DNA from: Hydrotalea sandarakina
Lineage (GTDB): Bacteria > Bacteroidota > Bacteroidia > Chitinophagales > Chitinophagaceae
NCBI RefSeq assembly: GCF_003254115.1
Contig: NZ_QKZV01000001.1
Span: forward strand, 403,585-467,584
Direction of reading: 5' to 3'
Length of the DNA: 64,000 bases
Both the position numbers and the translations under genes were made by a program. The notes beneath the pieces are model-generated. The model was not told the DNA's origin. It did not search any database and saw only the letters and a list, made by a program, of their open reading frames with translations. Shown piece by piece: positions 1 through 8,607 of the stretch. Position 1 is the first letter of the stretch, and every line of letters starts with the position of its first letter.

Positions 1-605
1 GTGCAAGGAACATGGCACATCCTCTACTTTCCGAAGATACTCGTGTTCCTAACTCATTTGCTTTTAATAACAAGGGAGTTAGAATTATTACGGGTTCAAA
101 TATGAGTGGAAAGAGCACTTTTTTGCGAACTGTAGGTATAAATGTTTTGTTGGCACAAATGGGTGCACCCGTTTGTGCGGATGAATTTTTATTAAGTCCA
201 ATGTATATTTTTTCTTGTATTAGAATAACAGATTCATTGCAGGAAAATCATTCTTATTTCATGGCTGAGTTGCAACGATTGTATGATATTAAAACCGCTA
301 TAAATACTCATTATCCGGCATTGGTTTTAATGGATGAAATTTTAAGAGGCACTAATTCTGCCGATAAGTTTGAAGGCTCTACGCAATTTCTTGAGCAAAT
401 GATGCAATTACCCTGTATTGTTTTATTTGCAACACACGATTTAAAATTAAGCACTTTAGAAAAGGATTATCCGGAAAGTATTTCAAATTATTGTTTTGAA
501 AGTACCATTTCAGATACCGACATTCATTTTGATTATATTTTACGTGAAGGAGTTGCACAAAACAAAAATGCCACATTTTTAATGAAAAAAATGGGCATTA
601 TTTAA
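1..605 (+). CDS. MutS-related DNA-binding ATPase, C-terminal part (5' end outside window)
   Basis: The frame is open from base 3, so the gene begins upstream of the window and only about 200 C-terminal residues are present. They form a MutS domain V ATPase: Walker A GSNMSGKST, an LVLMDE Walker B followed by the ILRGTNS signature, and an ATHD switch motif. The ATG at base 12 is an internal methionine, not a start. Without the N-terminal half I cannot tell a true mismatch-repair MutS from the Bacteroidota MutS-like proteins that carry a membrane-spanning N-terminus. The distance from the P-loop to the stop fits the latter type as well as MutS. A second family member, of MutS2 type, lies at 15175-17292. 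Confidence 0.85.
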   Translation, partial: ARNMAHPLLSEDTRVPNSFAFNNKGVRIITGSNMSGKSTFLRTVGINVLLAQMGAPVCADEFLLSPMYIFSCIRITDSLQENHSYFMAELQRLYDIKTAINTHYPALVLMDEILRGTNSADKFEGSTQFLEQMMQLPCIVLFATHDLKLSTLEKDYPESISNYCFESTISDTDIHFDYILREGVAQNKNATFLMKKMGII

Positions 606-623
606 GTGAATTGAAATTTGAAC

Positions 624-1397
624 TTAGCTGAGTTTTCTTACCCAAATGTTTCTAAAACTAATGGGTTTGCTTTTATCTCCATGTGCTTGTAGTTTGATGG
701 GCTCGGCACCATGTGCTTTATAAAAAGGTTGACCAATATAAAGTGTTTGTCCTTTCAATATGGTATTATTTTGAATAAGTACGCCGTTTTGAAAGGCAGT
801 AACCCTAGCCGGTGATTTTAAGGTGCCATCATCATTAAAGCGAGGTGCTGTCCAAATAACATCATACGATTGCCATTCACCGGGTTTACGGCAAGCATTC
901 ACTAATGGAGGAAATTGTTTATAAATACTGCCGGCTTGACCATTTACGTAAGTTGTATTTTTATAATTATCCAATATTTGCAATTCATAGCCTGCATCGC
1001 CCGGTCCGGTAGATGCCAAAAACAAACCGCTATTGCCCCTGGCCTGGCCTTCGCCTTCAATATCGGCAGGTATTCGCCATTCAATATGTAATTGGTAATC
1101 TGTAAACTTTTCTTTTGTTTGAATATTTCCTGCTTTTTTGTTAACGGTCAAAATGCCATTCTTAACATCCCATAGTGCGGGTTGACCGGGATTATTAACA
1201 CTTTCCCAAGCATTTAAATTCTTACCATCGAACAAAATAATTGCATCGGATGGTGGATTAATGAAAGCAGAAATGCCAGGCGTTACAACTGGCGGTACCG
1301 GTGTCCATTGCTCAGTGGCTTCAGGATTATTTTGGGAAAATGCTTCTAAGGATACTGTTAGAACCATTGCGAGTAGTAAAGTTTTTTTGAGTAACAT
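624..1397 (-). CDS. Secreted DUF1080 (3-keto-disaccharide hydrolase-like) protein
   Basis: 257 residues starting with a clear signal peptide (MLLKKTLLLAMVLTVSLEAFSQ), so the protein is exported. The rest matches the DUF1080 concanavalin-like fold: a FDGKNLNAW opening, a central region with RGNSGLFLA and YELQILDN, and an RNIWVRKL ending. Family members act on or bind oligosaccharides, and some are 3-keto-disaccharide hydrolases. The substrate here is unknown. The start lies 29 bases beyond the RNase R stop, so the gene could be the last of the leftward bioD-fthC-lpxK-rnr operon, although it has no functional link to it. It converges on the MutS-like gene, with 18 bases between the stops and no obvious terminator. 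Confidence 0.85.
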   Translation of the reverse strand: MLLKKTLLLAMVLTVSLEAFSQNNPEATEQWTPVPPVVTPGISAFINPPSDAIILFDGKNLNAWESVNNPGQPALWDVKNGILTVNKKAGNIQTKEKFTDYQLHIEWRIPADIEGEGQARGNSGLFLASTGPGDAGYELQILDNYKNTTYVNGQAGSIYKQFPPLVNACRKPGEWQSYDVIWTAPRFNDDGTLKSPARVTAFQNGVLIQNNTILKGQTLYIGQPFYKAHGAEPIKLQAHGDKSKPISFRNIWVRKLS

Positions 1398-1426
1398 GGT
1401 TGGTTGTTTTAAATGTAGATGAAAAA

Positions 1427-3451
1427 TTATTTTCTTTTCTTTTTTTTGTTTGATACACTTTTTGTCGTGTTTTTTTTCTTATTTGAATTGGAATTCGGCA
1501 CCCATTCATAGTCTAGTTGCCTTTTTTCTAAATTGGCAGCAACTACTTTAATCATTACTTTGTCGCCCATTCTAAACTGTCTGCCACTTCGCCTACCTAC
1601 TAATGCATATTCCGATTCTACGAGTTTAAATTCATCATAATCGTTTAAATCAACAATACTTACAAGGCCTTCGCATTTATGTTCAACTGTTTCAACCCAA
1701 AAACCAAAAGATGCAACACCACTTACCACGCCTTCAAAAACCTCGCCTAATCTATCCTGCATAAATTCTACTTGTTTATATTTATTTCCTGCTCTTTCAC
1801 ATTCCATTGCGGCTCTTTCGCGTTCACTGCAGTGTTTACATTTTTCTTCCATTTTTTTGTCAACAATAGGTTTGTCTTTCAAAATAGATGCTACTATTCT
1901 ATGCACTAATATATCAGGGTAACGTCGAATTGGTGAAGTGAAATGACAATAATACGCAAACCCAAGTCCGTAATGTCCAATGTTTTTTTCCGTATAAATG
2001 GCTTTCGACATGGTTCTAATGCCAAGTTGTTCCAGCACGTGTTGCTCGGGTAAGCCTTGAACTGCTTGCAACATTTCATTAAAACTAGCAGCAATCTTTT
2101 CCGGTGTATCAATGTTAAACTGATGCCCATATTTTCTTGCAAAAGCAATAAACGGGGTTAACTTATCCTCATTAGGTTTATCATGAACCCTGTATGGAAA
2201 AGGAATTTCTTTTCCATCTTTTGTTTTATGGTTAGCAACAAATTCAGCAATTGATTTATTAGCCAATAACATACATTCTTCAATTAACTGATGTGCTTCT
2301 TTACTTTCTTTAATGGTAATACCAATGGGTTTCCCTTTTTCGTTTAAAACAAATCTTACTTCTTGTGAAGAAAAATTGATGGCACCTTTTTGAAAACGTT
2401 GTTTACGCCACTTTTGTGTTATGTTATTCAATAACAAAATTTGTTCTGCATAAATTCCCTCTTCTGATTCAATAATAGCTTGAACATCTTCATAAGTAAA
2501 CCGATGATCTGAATGAATAACTGTTCGGCCAATCCATTGTTTTTTAACTTCGCCTGATGTGGTTATTTCAAATATGGCTGAGAAGGTAAATTTATCTTCG
2601 TGCGGGCGTAGGGAGCATAATTCATTTGAAATTTTTTCAGGTAACATAGGGTTTACCCTATCCGGTAAATAAACTGATGTTGCTCTGCTATAAGCTTCAT
2701 CATCTAATGCAGTATTGGGTTCAACATAATAACTTACATCTGCTATGTGAATACCCAATTCATACAAATTATTTTTAATTTTTTTTATTGAGATAGCATC
2801 ATCAAAATCTTTAGCATCAACCGGATCTATTGTAAACGTTAAAACATCTCTGCAATCGCGACGTTTTTCAATTTCTTTTTGATTTAACTCGGTAGGAAGC
2901 TGTGCTGTTTCAGCTAATACATTTTTTTCAAACGATAAAGGGAAGCCTGCTTGTGCAAGTATTTCCTTCATGGCTGCATCATTTTCATCTTCAGAAGAAA
3001 GAATGCCAATGATTTCGCCTTCCGGTTTTTTGTCACCTTTATCCCATTTAATAAGGCGAGCAATTACTTTTTCTTTGTTTTTAGCACCATTTAATTTATC
3101 AAGCGGTATAAAAATGTCTGGCATCGGGCGTTCCGTATCGGGTATAAAGAACGCAAAGTTGGTAGATAGCTGTAAGTGTCCAACGAATTCGGTTTGACGG
3201 CGAGCTATTACATCAACAATTCTTCCTTCCTTTTTTTTAGTAGTAGCACTTTCTTTGATAATTTTAACGGAAACTGTATCACCATGTAATGCAGTGTTGA
3301 AGTTGCCTTGTCGAACCAATACATCGCCATTACCGTTATTTACAACTACATAACCTAATCCGCTTCGTGTAATTTCTAAAACACCGGTAACTACTAAAGA
3401 TTTTTGCGTGTTTTTAGTAGTGCTATGTTTTTTATTTTTTTGCTTGCTCAT
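1427..3451 (-). CDS. rnr: Ribonuclease R (RNase II/RNB family 3'-5' exoribonuclease)
   Basis: 674 residues. Two cold-shock-like RNA-binding segments (about 20-150) precede the RNB catalytic domain. Its metal-binding aspartates are visible in TIDPVDAKDFDDAI (D209, D212, D217, D218), and the HFTSPIRRYPD motif is also present. A C-terminal S1 domain (about 580-650) is followed by a lysine-rich tail. The N-terminal helix-turn-helix of the 813-residue E. coli enzyme is absent and replaced by a short lysine-rich stretch. The enzyme degrades structured RNA processively in the cytoplasm. The start overlaps the end of lpxK by 20 bases, which suggests translational coupling in the bioD-fthC-lpxK-rnr operon. 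Confidence 0.93.
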   Translation of the reverse strand: MSKQKNKKHSTTKNTQKSLVVTGVLEITRSGLGYVVVNNGNGDVLVRQGNFNTALHGDTVSVKIIKESATTKKKEGRIVDVIARRQTEFVGHLQLSTNFAFFIPDTERPMPDIFIPLDKLNGAKNKEKVIARLIKWDKGDKKPEGEIIGILSSEDENDAAMKEILAQAGFPLSFEKNVLAETAQLPTELNQKEIEKRRDCRDVLTFTIDPVDAKDFDDAISIKKIKNNLYELGIHIADVSYYVEPNTALDDEAYSRATSVYLPDRVNPMLPEKISNELCSLRPHEDKFTFSAIFEITTSGEVKKQWIGRTVIHSDHRFTYEDVQAIIESEEGIYAEQILLLNNITQKWRKQRFQKGAINFSSQEVRFVLNEKGKPIGITIKESKEAHQLIEECMLLANKSIAEFVANHKTKDGKEIPFPYRVHDKPNEDKLTPFIAFARKYGHQFNIDTPEKIAASFNEMLQAVQGLPEQHVLEQLGIRTMSKAIYTEKNIGHYGLGFAYYCHFTSPIRRYPDILVHRIVASILKDKPIVDKKMEEKCKHCSERERAAMECERAGNKYKQVEFMQDRLGEVFEGVVSGVASFGFWVETVEHKCEGLVSIVDLNDYDEFKLVESEYALVGRRSGRQFRMGDKVMIKVVAANLEKRQLDYEWVPNSNSNKKKNTTKSVSNKKKKRK

Positions 3452-4526
3452 GTGTTTTATTAAAATTTACAATGTATTGCTCAACTGCCGATTCAAACAA
3501 AGATGCTTCATCAAATAAAAACCTGTGCTTTATAGGTAAAACATATAATGGTAAATCTACCAATTCCTGCTTAAATTTGGTAAGTCTTACTGCATCTTTC
3601 TCAGTTGTAAGAATCATTTTTTGAGGTACATCAATTGCTTTATAGCGTTCTATAATTTCTTTTAAATCATCAATAGTAAAAATGTGATGATCATTATAGT
3701 TTTTTTGATAGTAAGTAGCCGCTTGTTGGTGCAAATAATCTTTTAATGGTTTAGGATTGGCGATTCCACAAACTAAAAGCACTTCATCGTTTTCGGTAAT
3801 GGGTTTTAGTTCATGCGTTATAATGTGATAAGGGGTATCATATTCAATTGTGGTAAAATACACCAATTGGGTATTTAAGGGATGTAAATTGCGTAAAATT
3901 TTTTGTTTTTTATCGAAGGTTAAATCAGGTGGACATTTGGTAACTATAATAATATCAGCTCGTTTTACAGAACGACGTTCATCACGCAAATCACCGGTAG
4001 GTAGAAAGAAATCGTAAATGTATAAATTGTTGTAGTCGGTTAAAACGATATTTAATCCTGCTTTAACTGCACGGTGCTGAAAAGCATCATCCAAAATTAT
4101 AACTTGTAAATCGGGTACGTCGTGCAATAATTGTGGAATTGCCACTAATCGTTCTTCACCAACTGCAACGGGCACATTAGGAAATTTAAGATGAAACTGC
4201 ATGGGTTCATCACCTATTTCTAAGGCAGTTGTGTTTTCATTGGCTAACGCATATCCCTTTGTTTTTCGCTTATACCCCCTGCTTAACGTGGCTACTTTGT
4301 AGGTAGGGTGTAAAAAATTCAGCAAATATTCTACCATAGGCGATTTTCCTGTTCCTCCTACCGCTACATTACCAATGCATATTAATGGAAAATTAAAAGT
4401 TGTTTCGTGTAGTAAAAAATTCTTATCGTACAATTTATTTCTAATGAATATTATAATGCCATATGCAATTGCAAATGGCAACAATAAAACCCTAAATGAT
4501 TTCAAAAAAAAAGCATTAAAATTCAT
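3432..4526 (-). CDS. lpxK: Tetraacyldisaccharide 4'-kinase (lipid A biosynthesis)
   Basis: 364 residues. LpxK phosphorylates the 4' position of the tetraacyldisaccharide lipid A precursor at the inner membrane. The N-terminus has one hydrophobic segment (about 11-28) that anchors it. It is followed by the family's P-loop GGTGKSP (57-63) and the LSRGYKRK motif. DDAFQHR is the conserved segment in the middle. The start overlaps fthC by 11 bases and the end overlaps rnr by 20, so the gene sits in a tightly packed operon. It shows that the organism makes lipid A and is a true LPS-bearing diderm. Confidence 0.94.
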   Translation of the reverse strand: MNFNAFFLKSFRVLLLPFAIAYGIIIFIRNKLYDKNFLLHETTFNFPLICIGNVAVGGTGKSPMVEYLLNFLHPTYKVATLSRGYKRKTKGYALANENTTALEIGDEPMQFHLKFPNVPVAVGEERLVAIPQLLHDVPDLQVIILDDAFQHRAVKAGLNIVLTDYNNLYIYDFFLPTGDLRDERRSVKRADIIIVTKCPPDLTFDKKQKILRNLHPLNTQLVYFTTIEYDTPYHIITHELKPITENDEVLLVCGIANPKPLKDYLHQQAATYYQKNYNDHHIFTIDDLKEIIERYKAIDVPQKMILTTEKDAVRLTKFKQELVDLPLYVLPIKHRFLFDEASLFESAVEQYIVNFNKTHEQAKK

Positions 4527-5085
4527 ATCGTTTATTCGGGGTAATACAATAAGTTAAAGGTACGTCAAAAGGTTGGGTATCACTTATTTTAACTACAGGC
4601 TCAAAATAAGAAAATCCGATGGTGATAATGTTTTTATTGCATTGAATAAGGTATTTATCATAAAATCCTTTTCCATACCCTACTCTATACCCTTTTAAAT
4701 CAAAAATTAATAGGGGTACCAAAACTAAATCAACCATCTCGGGTGCAAGCCAATCCCCATCCGTTGGTTCAGCTATACCCCATTGATTAATGGAAAATAT
4801 GGTATCATCATTTGTAAGCCTGGCCTGCATAGTATTGCTTTTGGTATCTGTTACAGGATAGGCTATTTGTAATTCGGGATAAAAATATTTTAAATAGCGA
4901 GTAAATAATTGCGTATTGGGTTCATTGTGTTGTAAAAGCGGCCAATAGCTTAAAACATAATGAAGGTTATTAAAATTCAAATTTTGAAATTGTAATAACA
5001 TTAAATCATCTGCAATCAGTTTATCTTTTTCAGACAATTGCTTGCGCTTTTCTAAATAAATTTTTCTTAATTCATTTTTAGTCAT
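4516..5085 (-). CDS. fthC: 5-formyltetrahydrofolate cyclo-ligase
   Basis: 189 residues, normal for the family. The enzyme converts 5-formyl-THF to 5,10-methenyl-THF using ATP, in the cytoplasm. Its diagnostic motif GYRVGYGKGFYDKY (132-145) binds the phosphate and folate. The N-terminus KNELRKIYLEKRKQL is the usual basic helix. The start overlaps the bioD stop as ATGA, and the 3' end overlaps lpxK by 11 bases. A folate gene between bioD and lpxK has no pathway logic that I can see, so co-transcription is probably about growth-linked expression. folB, also folate-related, lies at 9434-9793. Confidence 0.93.
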   Translation of the reverse strand: MTKNELRKIYLEKRKQLSEKDKLIADDLMLLQFQNLNFNNLHYVLSYWPLLQHNEPNTQLFTRYLKYFYPELQIAYPVTDTKSNTMQARLTNDDTIFSINQWGIAEPTDGDWLAPEMVDLVLVPLLIFDLKGYRVGYGKGFYDKYLIQCNKNIITIGFSYFEPVVKISDTQPFDVPLTYCITPNKRYEF

Positions 5086-5720
5086 AGCAATTCTAATAAT
5101 CGCGCTTTTATTTTAGCTGCTTGCTTTTGTACAAACCAATGGTTAGGATTTTCGGTAAATGGAATATTGCCAATGTAAGGAATGCCTGACCAATTCACTA
5201 TTTCTTGTTCATATTGTAAATAATGATCATTAAAAATCCATCCAATTACTTTAATATTTAAATCTTTGCAAACTTTAGCAGTTAATAATGAATGGTTAAT
5301 ACTTCCTAAATAATTTCTGCTAACAAGTATAACCGGGGTTTGTAATGTTGTAATAATATCGGCAATGAATTGTTGTTGATTAATAGGCACCATTAACCCA
5401 CCGGCACCTTCAATTATTAAGTAAGGGTTATTGCTTTTAGGAATAGATTGTTGAATTTTATTAATATCAATAGTAATATTTTCCGCTGCAGCAGCAATAT
5501 GTGGCGATGCGGGCATTTTTAGCCGATAGGCTTCAGGATGTATTTGAGTAACTTCATTACTAATTAAATTTTTTACTGTACCGGCATCTGTACCTTCGTC
5601 AAGCCCTGCCTGTATGGGTTTCCAATAATCGGCTTGCAGTGCTTCTGTAACAATGGCACTGATTAATGATTTACCAACTCCTGTACCAATTCCTGTAATA
5701 AAAATTCTTTGCTGACTCAT
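5082..5720 (-). CDS. bioD: Dethiobiotin synthetase
   Basis: 212 residues. BioD makes dethiobiotin from 7,8-diaminopelargonate, CO2 and ATP, the penultimate step of biotin synthesis. The P-loop is GIGTGVGKS (10-18), and GAGGLMVPI in the middle is the conserved substrate loop. No other biotin gene is in the window, so bioA, bioB and bioF must lie elsewhere. It is the first gene of the overlapping bioD-fthC-lpxK-rnr run, and 38 bases separate it from the rsmD stop. That gap is too short for me to decide whether it has its own promoter. Confidence 0.93.
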   Translation of the reverse strand: MSQQRIFITGIGTGVGKSLISAIVTEALQADYWKPIQAGLDEGTDAGTVKNLISNEVTQIHPEAYRLKMPASPHIAAAAENITIDINKIQQSIPKSNNPYLIIEGAGGLMVPINQQQFIADIITTLQTPVILVSRNYLGSINHSLLTAKVCKDLNIKVIGWIFNDHYLQYEQEIVNWSGIPYIGNIPFTENPNHWFVQKQAAKIKARLLELL

Positions 5721-5758
5721 AGAAATTTATATATCATTTTATGATGTTAGTGCAAATT

Positions 5759-6307
5759 TTAATTATCTGAACTAAAAAAAGAAAATACCGTTGTGCCATA
5801 GTTTCTTTCAAACTGATAGCATTTAAAGTTTTGATAATTGTTTCTTGGTGTATGTTCTAAAACAAAGTAACCACCTGGCGCAATCATTTGTTGTTCAACA
5901 ATAATTCTGGGAATATCATCAATATTTCCCAGGGCATAAGGCGGTCCTGCAAAAATAAAATCGAATTTATCTTTGCAACTACTTAAAAAGTTAAAAACAT
6001 CTTGCCGGTATATTTGAAATTGATTAGGCAATGCACCTAATTGTGTTAAGTTATTTTGTATGAAGGTTGCCATGGTATTGTCTTTTTCAACAATAGTTAA
6101 AAAACCTGCACCTCTGCTGGCCAACTCATAACTAATAGCACCGGTGCCTCCAAATAAATCTAATGTTTGTATGTTATGGAAGCTGATTCTGTTTTGTAAA
6201 ATATTGAATAAACCTTCTTTAGCAATATCGGTAGTGGGGCGCGTAAAAGGCATTTTGGCCGGTGGTTTAATTTTTCTCCCCCCCCATTTACCGGAAATAA
6301 TCCTCAT
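5759..6307 (-). CDS. rsmD: 16S rRNA (guanine(966)-N2)-methyltransferase RsmD
   Basis: 182 residues. RsmD methylates G966 of 16S rRNA in assembled 30S particles. The start MRIISGKWGGRKI and the TRPTTDIAKEGLFNIL segment are typical, and DLFGGTGAISYELASRG is the SAM-binding motif I. The catalytic motif, normally DPPY or NPPF, reads GPPY here (residues 121-124, glycine codon GGA), an unusual change discussed in the findings. The start overlaps the upstream DUF3822 gene as ATGA, so the two are translationally coupled. Codons 8-10 contain a run of eight G residues. I am sure of the family but less sure of catalytic competence. Confidence 0.9.
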   Translation of the reverse strand: MRIISGKWGGRKIKPPAKMPFTRPTTDIAKEGLFNILQNRISFHNIQTLDLFGGTGAISYELASRGAGFLTIVEKDNTMATFIQNNLTQLGALPNQFQIYRQDVFNFLSSCKDKFDFIFAGPPYALGNIDDIPRIIVEQQMIAPGGYFVLEHTPRNNYQNFKCYQFERNYGTTVFSFFSSDN

Positions 6308-7149
6308 AAAACAACATTAAAAAAGGGTTGCAAATAATGTTCGGGATAATAATTTTTTTCAATTAATATTTGTTCGCCTTTAAAACCAGGCTGCCACTGC
6401 ACATCGGGTATTAACTTTTTAATGGCAGTATGCATTTCATCTGACTCATGTAAAATTCCACTAATATGAACTTTCAAAGGCAAAGTTTGCATATTATAGG
6501 TATTTAATATGCTTACTAATCTAAAAATAATATCTTCAACACAAGTATAGCAATAACTTTCTGCTAAATGCAATTGCTGTTGTTGAAGACTAACTATAGA
6601 AAAACTTCCGGGATAAAATTGTATATGCCAATAATTTTGAAATTCGCTGCCTAATTTTAAAGCAGTTTCAATTTGTTTGCGTAAACTATTATAAACCGGA
6701 ATTTCAGAAAAACTTACATGAAACATCTGCCGTAAATCTGCCGGTAATTGACTTGCTATATAGATTTGTTTATTTTGTATGTAAATACCATCATAATTTA
6801 AATCGTTACTTTTCCACCCATGCAAAATTTGCAGAAAATGATGGGTAAGATCATTTTTATAAAATTTTTCAGGAATAATGGTTTGTTGAAATCCATTAAT
6901 AAAAATTTGTTTTGATGCATAATTTATGTCAAACAAAATAGATTGTAAACGTACTTCCTGAAATATCTGATACCAGTTATGTTCAAATTTATTAAAAGTA
7001 AAAAGTTCAACTGCGGTAATTGATTCTGATGCAGTAACAACTTCAATAATAGCAATATAATGTAACCCAACTTCAATAGTTAGTTGCTTTTCTATTGCAG
7101 CAAGCTCCTCTCTGTCAAGGCTATATTGACTTATTTCTTTTTCAACCAT
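6304..7149 (-). CDS. DUF3822-family protein of unknown function
   Basis: 281 residues, cytoplasmic, with no signal or membrane segment. I recognise it as the Bacteroidota family DUF3822 mainly from its place directly upstream of rsmD and from its overall make-up: alternating beta and alpha segments, LHYIAIIEVV near the start, and a central IQFYPGSFSIVSLQQQQL stretch that recalls actin-like ATPase folds. No catalytic motif is evident. The ATGA overlap with rsmD argues for a shared role, perhaps in ribosome or envelope maturation, but that is only inference. A perfect TATATTTG -7 element ends four bases before the start codon. Confidence 0.75.
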   Translation of the reverse strand: MVEKEISQYSLDREELAAIEKQLTIEVGLHYIAIIEVVTASESITAVELFTFNKFEHNWYQIFQEVRLQSILFDINYASKQIFINGFQQTIIPEKFYKNDLTHHFLQILHGWKSNDLNYDGIYIQNKQIYIASQLPADLRQMFHVSFSEIPVYNSLRKQIETALKLGSEFQNYWHIQFYPGSFSIVSLQQQQLHLAESYCYTCVEDIIFRLVSILNTYNMQTLPLKVHISGILHESDEMHTAIKKLIPDVQWQPGFKGEQILIEKNYYPEHYLQPFFNVVL

Positions 7150-7153
7150 TTTT

Positions 7154-7161
7154 CAAATATA
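7154..7161 (-). promoter_or_regulatory. Candidate -7 element of DUF3822-rsmD promoter
   Basis: TATATTTG on the minus strand is a perfect match to the Bacteroidota TAnnTTTG -7 element. It ends only four bases before the ATG at 7149, so the transcript would be leaderless or nearly so. I see no clear -33 TTG at the expected distance. Confidence 0.5.
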
Positions 7162-7219
7162 CAATTACTGTTTAAAAAAAGAATAGTGAAGTTTTTAATA
7201 TTGCCCGTGTTTATTGTAG

Positions 7220-7227
7220 TAGTTTTG
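7220..7227 (+). promoter_or_regulatory. Candidate -7 element of MATE transporter promoter
   Basis: TAGTTTTG is a perfect TAnnTTTG element eight bases before the ATG at 7236. A TTG at 7201-7203 could serve as the -33 box. It is divergent from the DUF3822 promoter across a gap of 86 bases. Confidence 0.5.
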
Positions 7228-7235
7228 TTGAAAGT

Positions 7236-8597
7236 ATGAACAGCATAACCCAAGCTAACACCGATTATAGAGTATCAGTTTCCAACCGACAAATTTTAAA
7301 AATTGCGTTGCCAATTGCTGCTGCTACGCTGGTTCCACAATTAAATTTTATTATTAATAATGTTTTTTTAGGCCATTTAGGTGAAGAGCAGTTGGCAGTA
7401 GCCGGAATAACAGGTGTATATTATTTAATTTTTGCGGTTATTGGTTTAGGGCTGAATAATGGCATGCAGGCTATTATTGCACGACGGGCCGGAGAAAACA
7501 AAATTGAAGCCATTGGTAATTTATTTGCTCAAGGTGTTCGTATTTCTTTTGCATTGGCTATATTAGGAATACTTTTAACTTGGATTGTAGTTCCCTTTAT
7601 TTTAAAACATACTTTACACAATGCATTGCATGTAGAAATGGCTGTAAAGTTTTTGCGCATTCGCATTTTTGGCATTGTATTTTTATTTTTATATCAATTA
7701 CGCAATGCGGTTTTGGTGGGTACTAACCAAAGCAAATACTTAATTATTGGAACAGCTGCAGAATCAATAGCCAATGTTTTTTTTGATTATACCTTAATTT
7801 TTGGGAAGTTTGGATTACCACAATTAGGATTTAATGGTGCAGCTTACTCATCAATCATAGCTGAATTTACCGGCCTTATGGCTATTTATTTTGTAATTAG
7901 AATAAAAGGAATTGACAAACAATTGCATTTATTTCAGTCATGGAAATATGATAAATCAAACACGCTGCTCATATTTCGAATTTCTGCGCCTTTAATAGCA
8001 CAATTCTGCTTGAGCATTGTAAGTTGGGAGTTTTTTTATATTCTTATTGAACACCATGGGTCAATGGATTTGGCCATTTCCAATATTATGCGCAACATTT
8101 TTGGATTTTTTGGTTGTTTTACCTGGGCTTTTGCAGCTGCCACCAATACAATGGTAAGTAATATTATTGGACAACAAATGCATGATAAAGTAATACCATT
8201 AATCAAAAAAATAATGCTATTATCTCTGCTATTTGCAGGTTGTGTTTTTTTGTTGATTAATATTTTTCCGGTTGTGTTTCTATCATTTTATGGACAAGGC
8301 CAAACATTTATACAACATGGTATTCCTGTATTAAGGGTAGTTTCAACTGCATTATTACTCATGTCGGTTTCAACCATTTGGTTAAATGCAGTAACCGGTA
8401 CCGGAAGTACCCAGGTAAATTTGGTGATAGAATTTGTAGCCATTTTAATGTACTGTATTTACAGTTATTTTACATTAGAACAATGGCATTTACCAATAAC
8501 CATTGGTTGGGGAAGTGAATGGGTTTATTGGATAACTTTATTTATTCCCTCTTTTTGGTACATTAATAGTGGTAAATGGAGGAAAAAAACTTTTTAA
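7236..8597 (+). CDS. MATE-family efflux transporter
   Basis: 453 residues with about twelve hydrophobic segments in two homologous halves, the layout of multidrug and toxic compound extrusion transporters that exchange drugs or metabolites for Na+ or H+. The N-terminus (RQILKIALPIAAATLVPQLN followed by IINNVFLGHLGEEQLAVAGI) is the family's first two helices. The second half repeats the pattern from about residue 240 (FRISAPLIAQF). The substrate cannot be read from sequence. It is monocistronic, divergent from DUF3822-rsmD, and its 3' end converges on the TPR gene with ten bases between. Confidence 0.9.
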   Translation: MNSITQANTDYRVSVSNRQILKIALPIAAATLVPQLNFIINNVFLGHLGEEQLAVAGITGVYYLIFAVIGLGLNNGMQAIIARRAGENKIEAIGNLFAQGVRISFALAILGILLTWIVVPFILKHTLHNALHVEMAVKFLRIRIFGIVFLFLYQLRNAVLVGTNQSKYLIIGTAAESIANVFFDYTLIFGKFGLPQLGFNGAAYSSIIAEFTGLMAIYFVIRIKGIDKQLHLFQSWKYDKSNTLLIFRISAPLIAQFCLSIVSWEFFYILIEHHGSMDLAISNIMRNIFGFFGCFTWAFAAATNTMVSNIIGQQMHDKVIPLIKKIMLLSLLFAGCVFLLINIFPVVFLSFYGQGQTFIQHGIPVLRVVSTALLLMSVSTIWLNAVTGTGSTQVNLVIEFVAILMYCIYSYFTLEQWHLPITIGWGSEWVYWITLFIPSFWYINSGKWRKKTF

Positions 8598-8607
8598 AAA
8601 AGAATAA

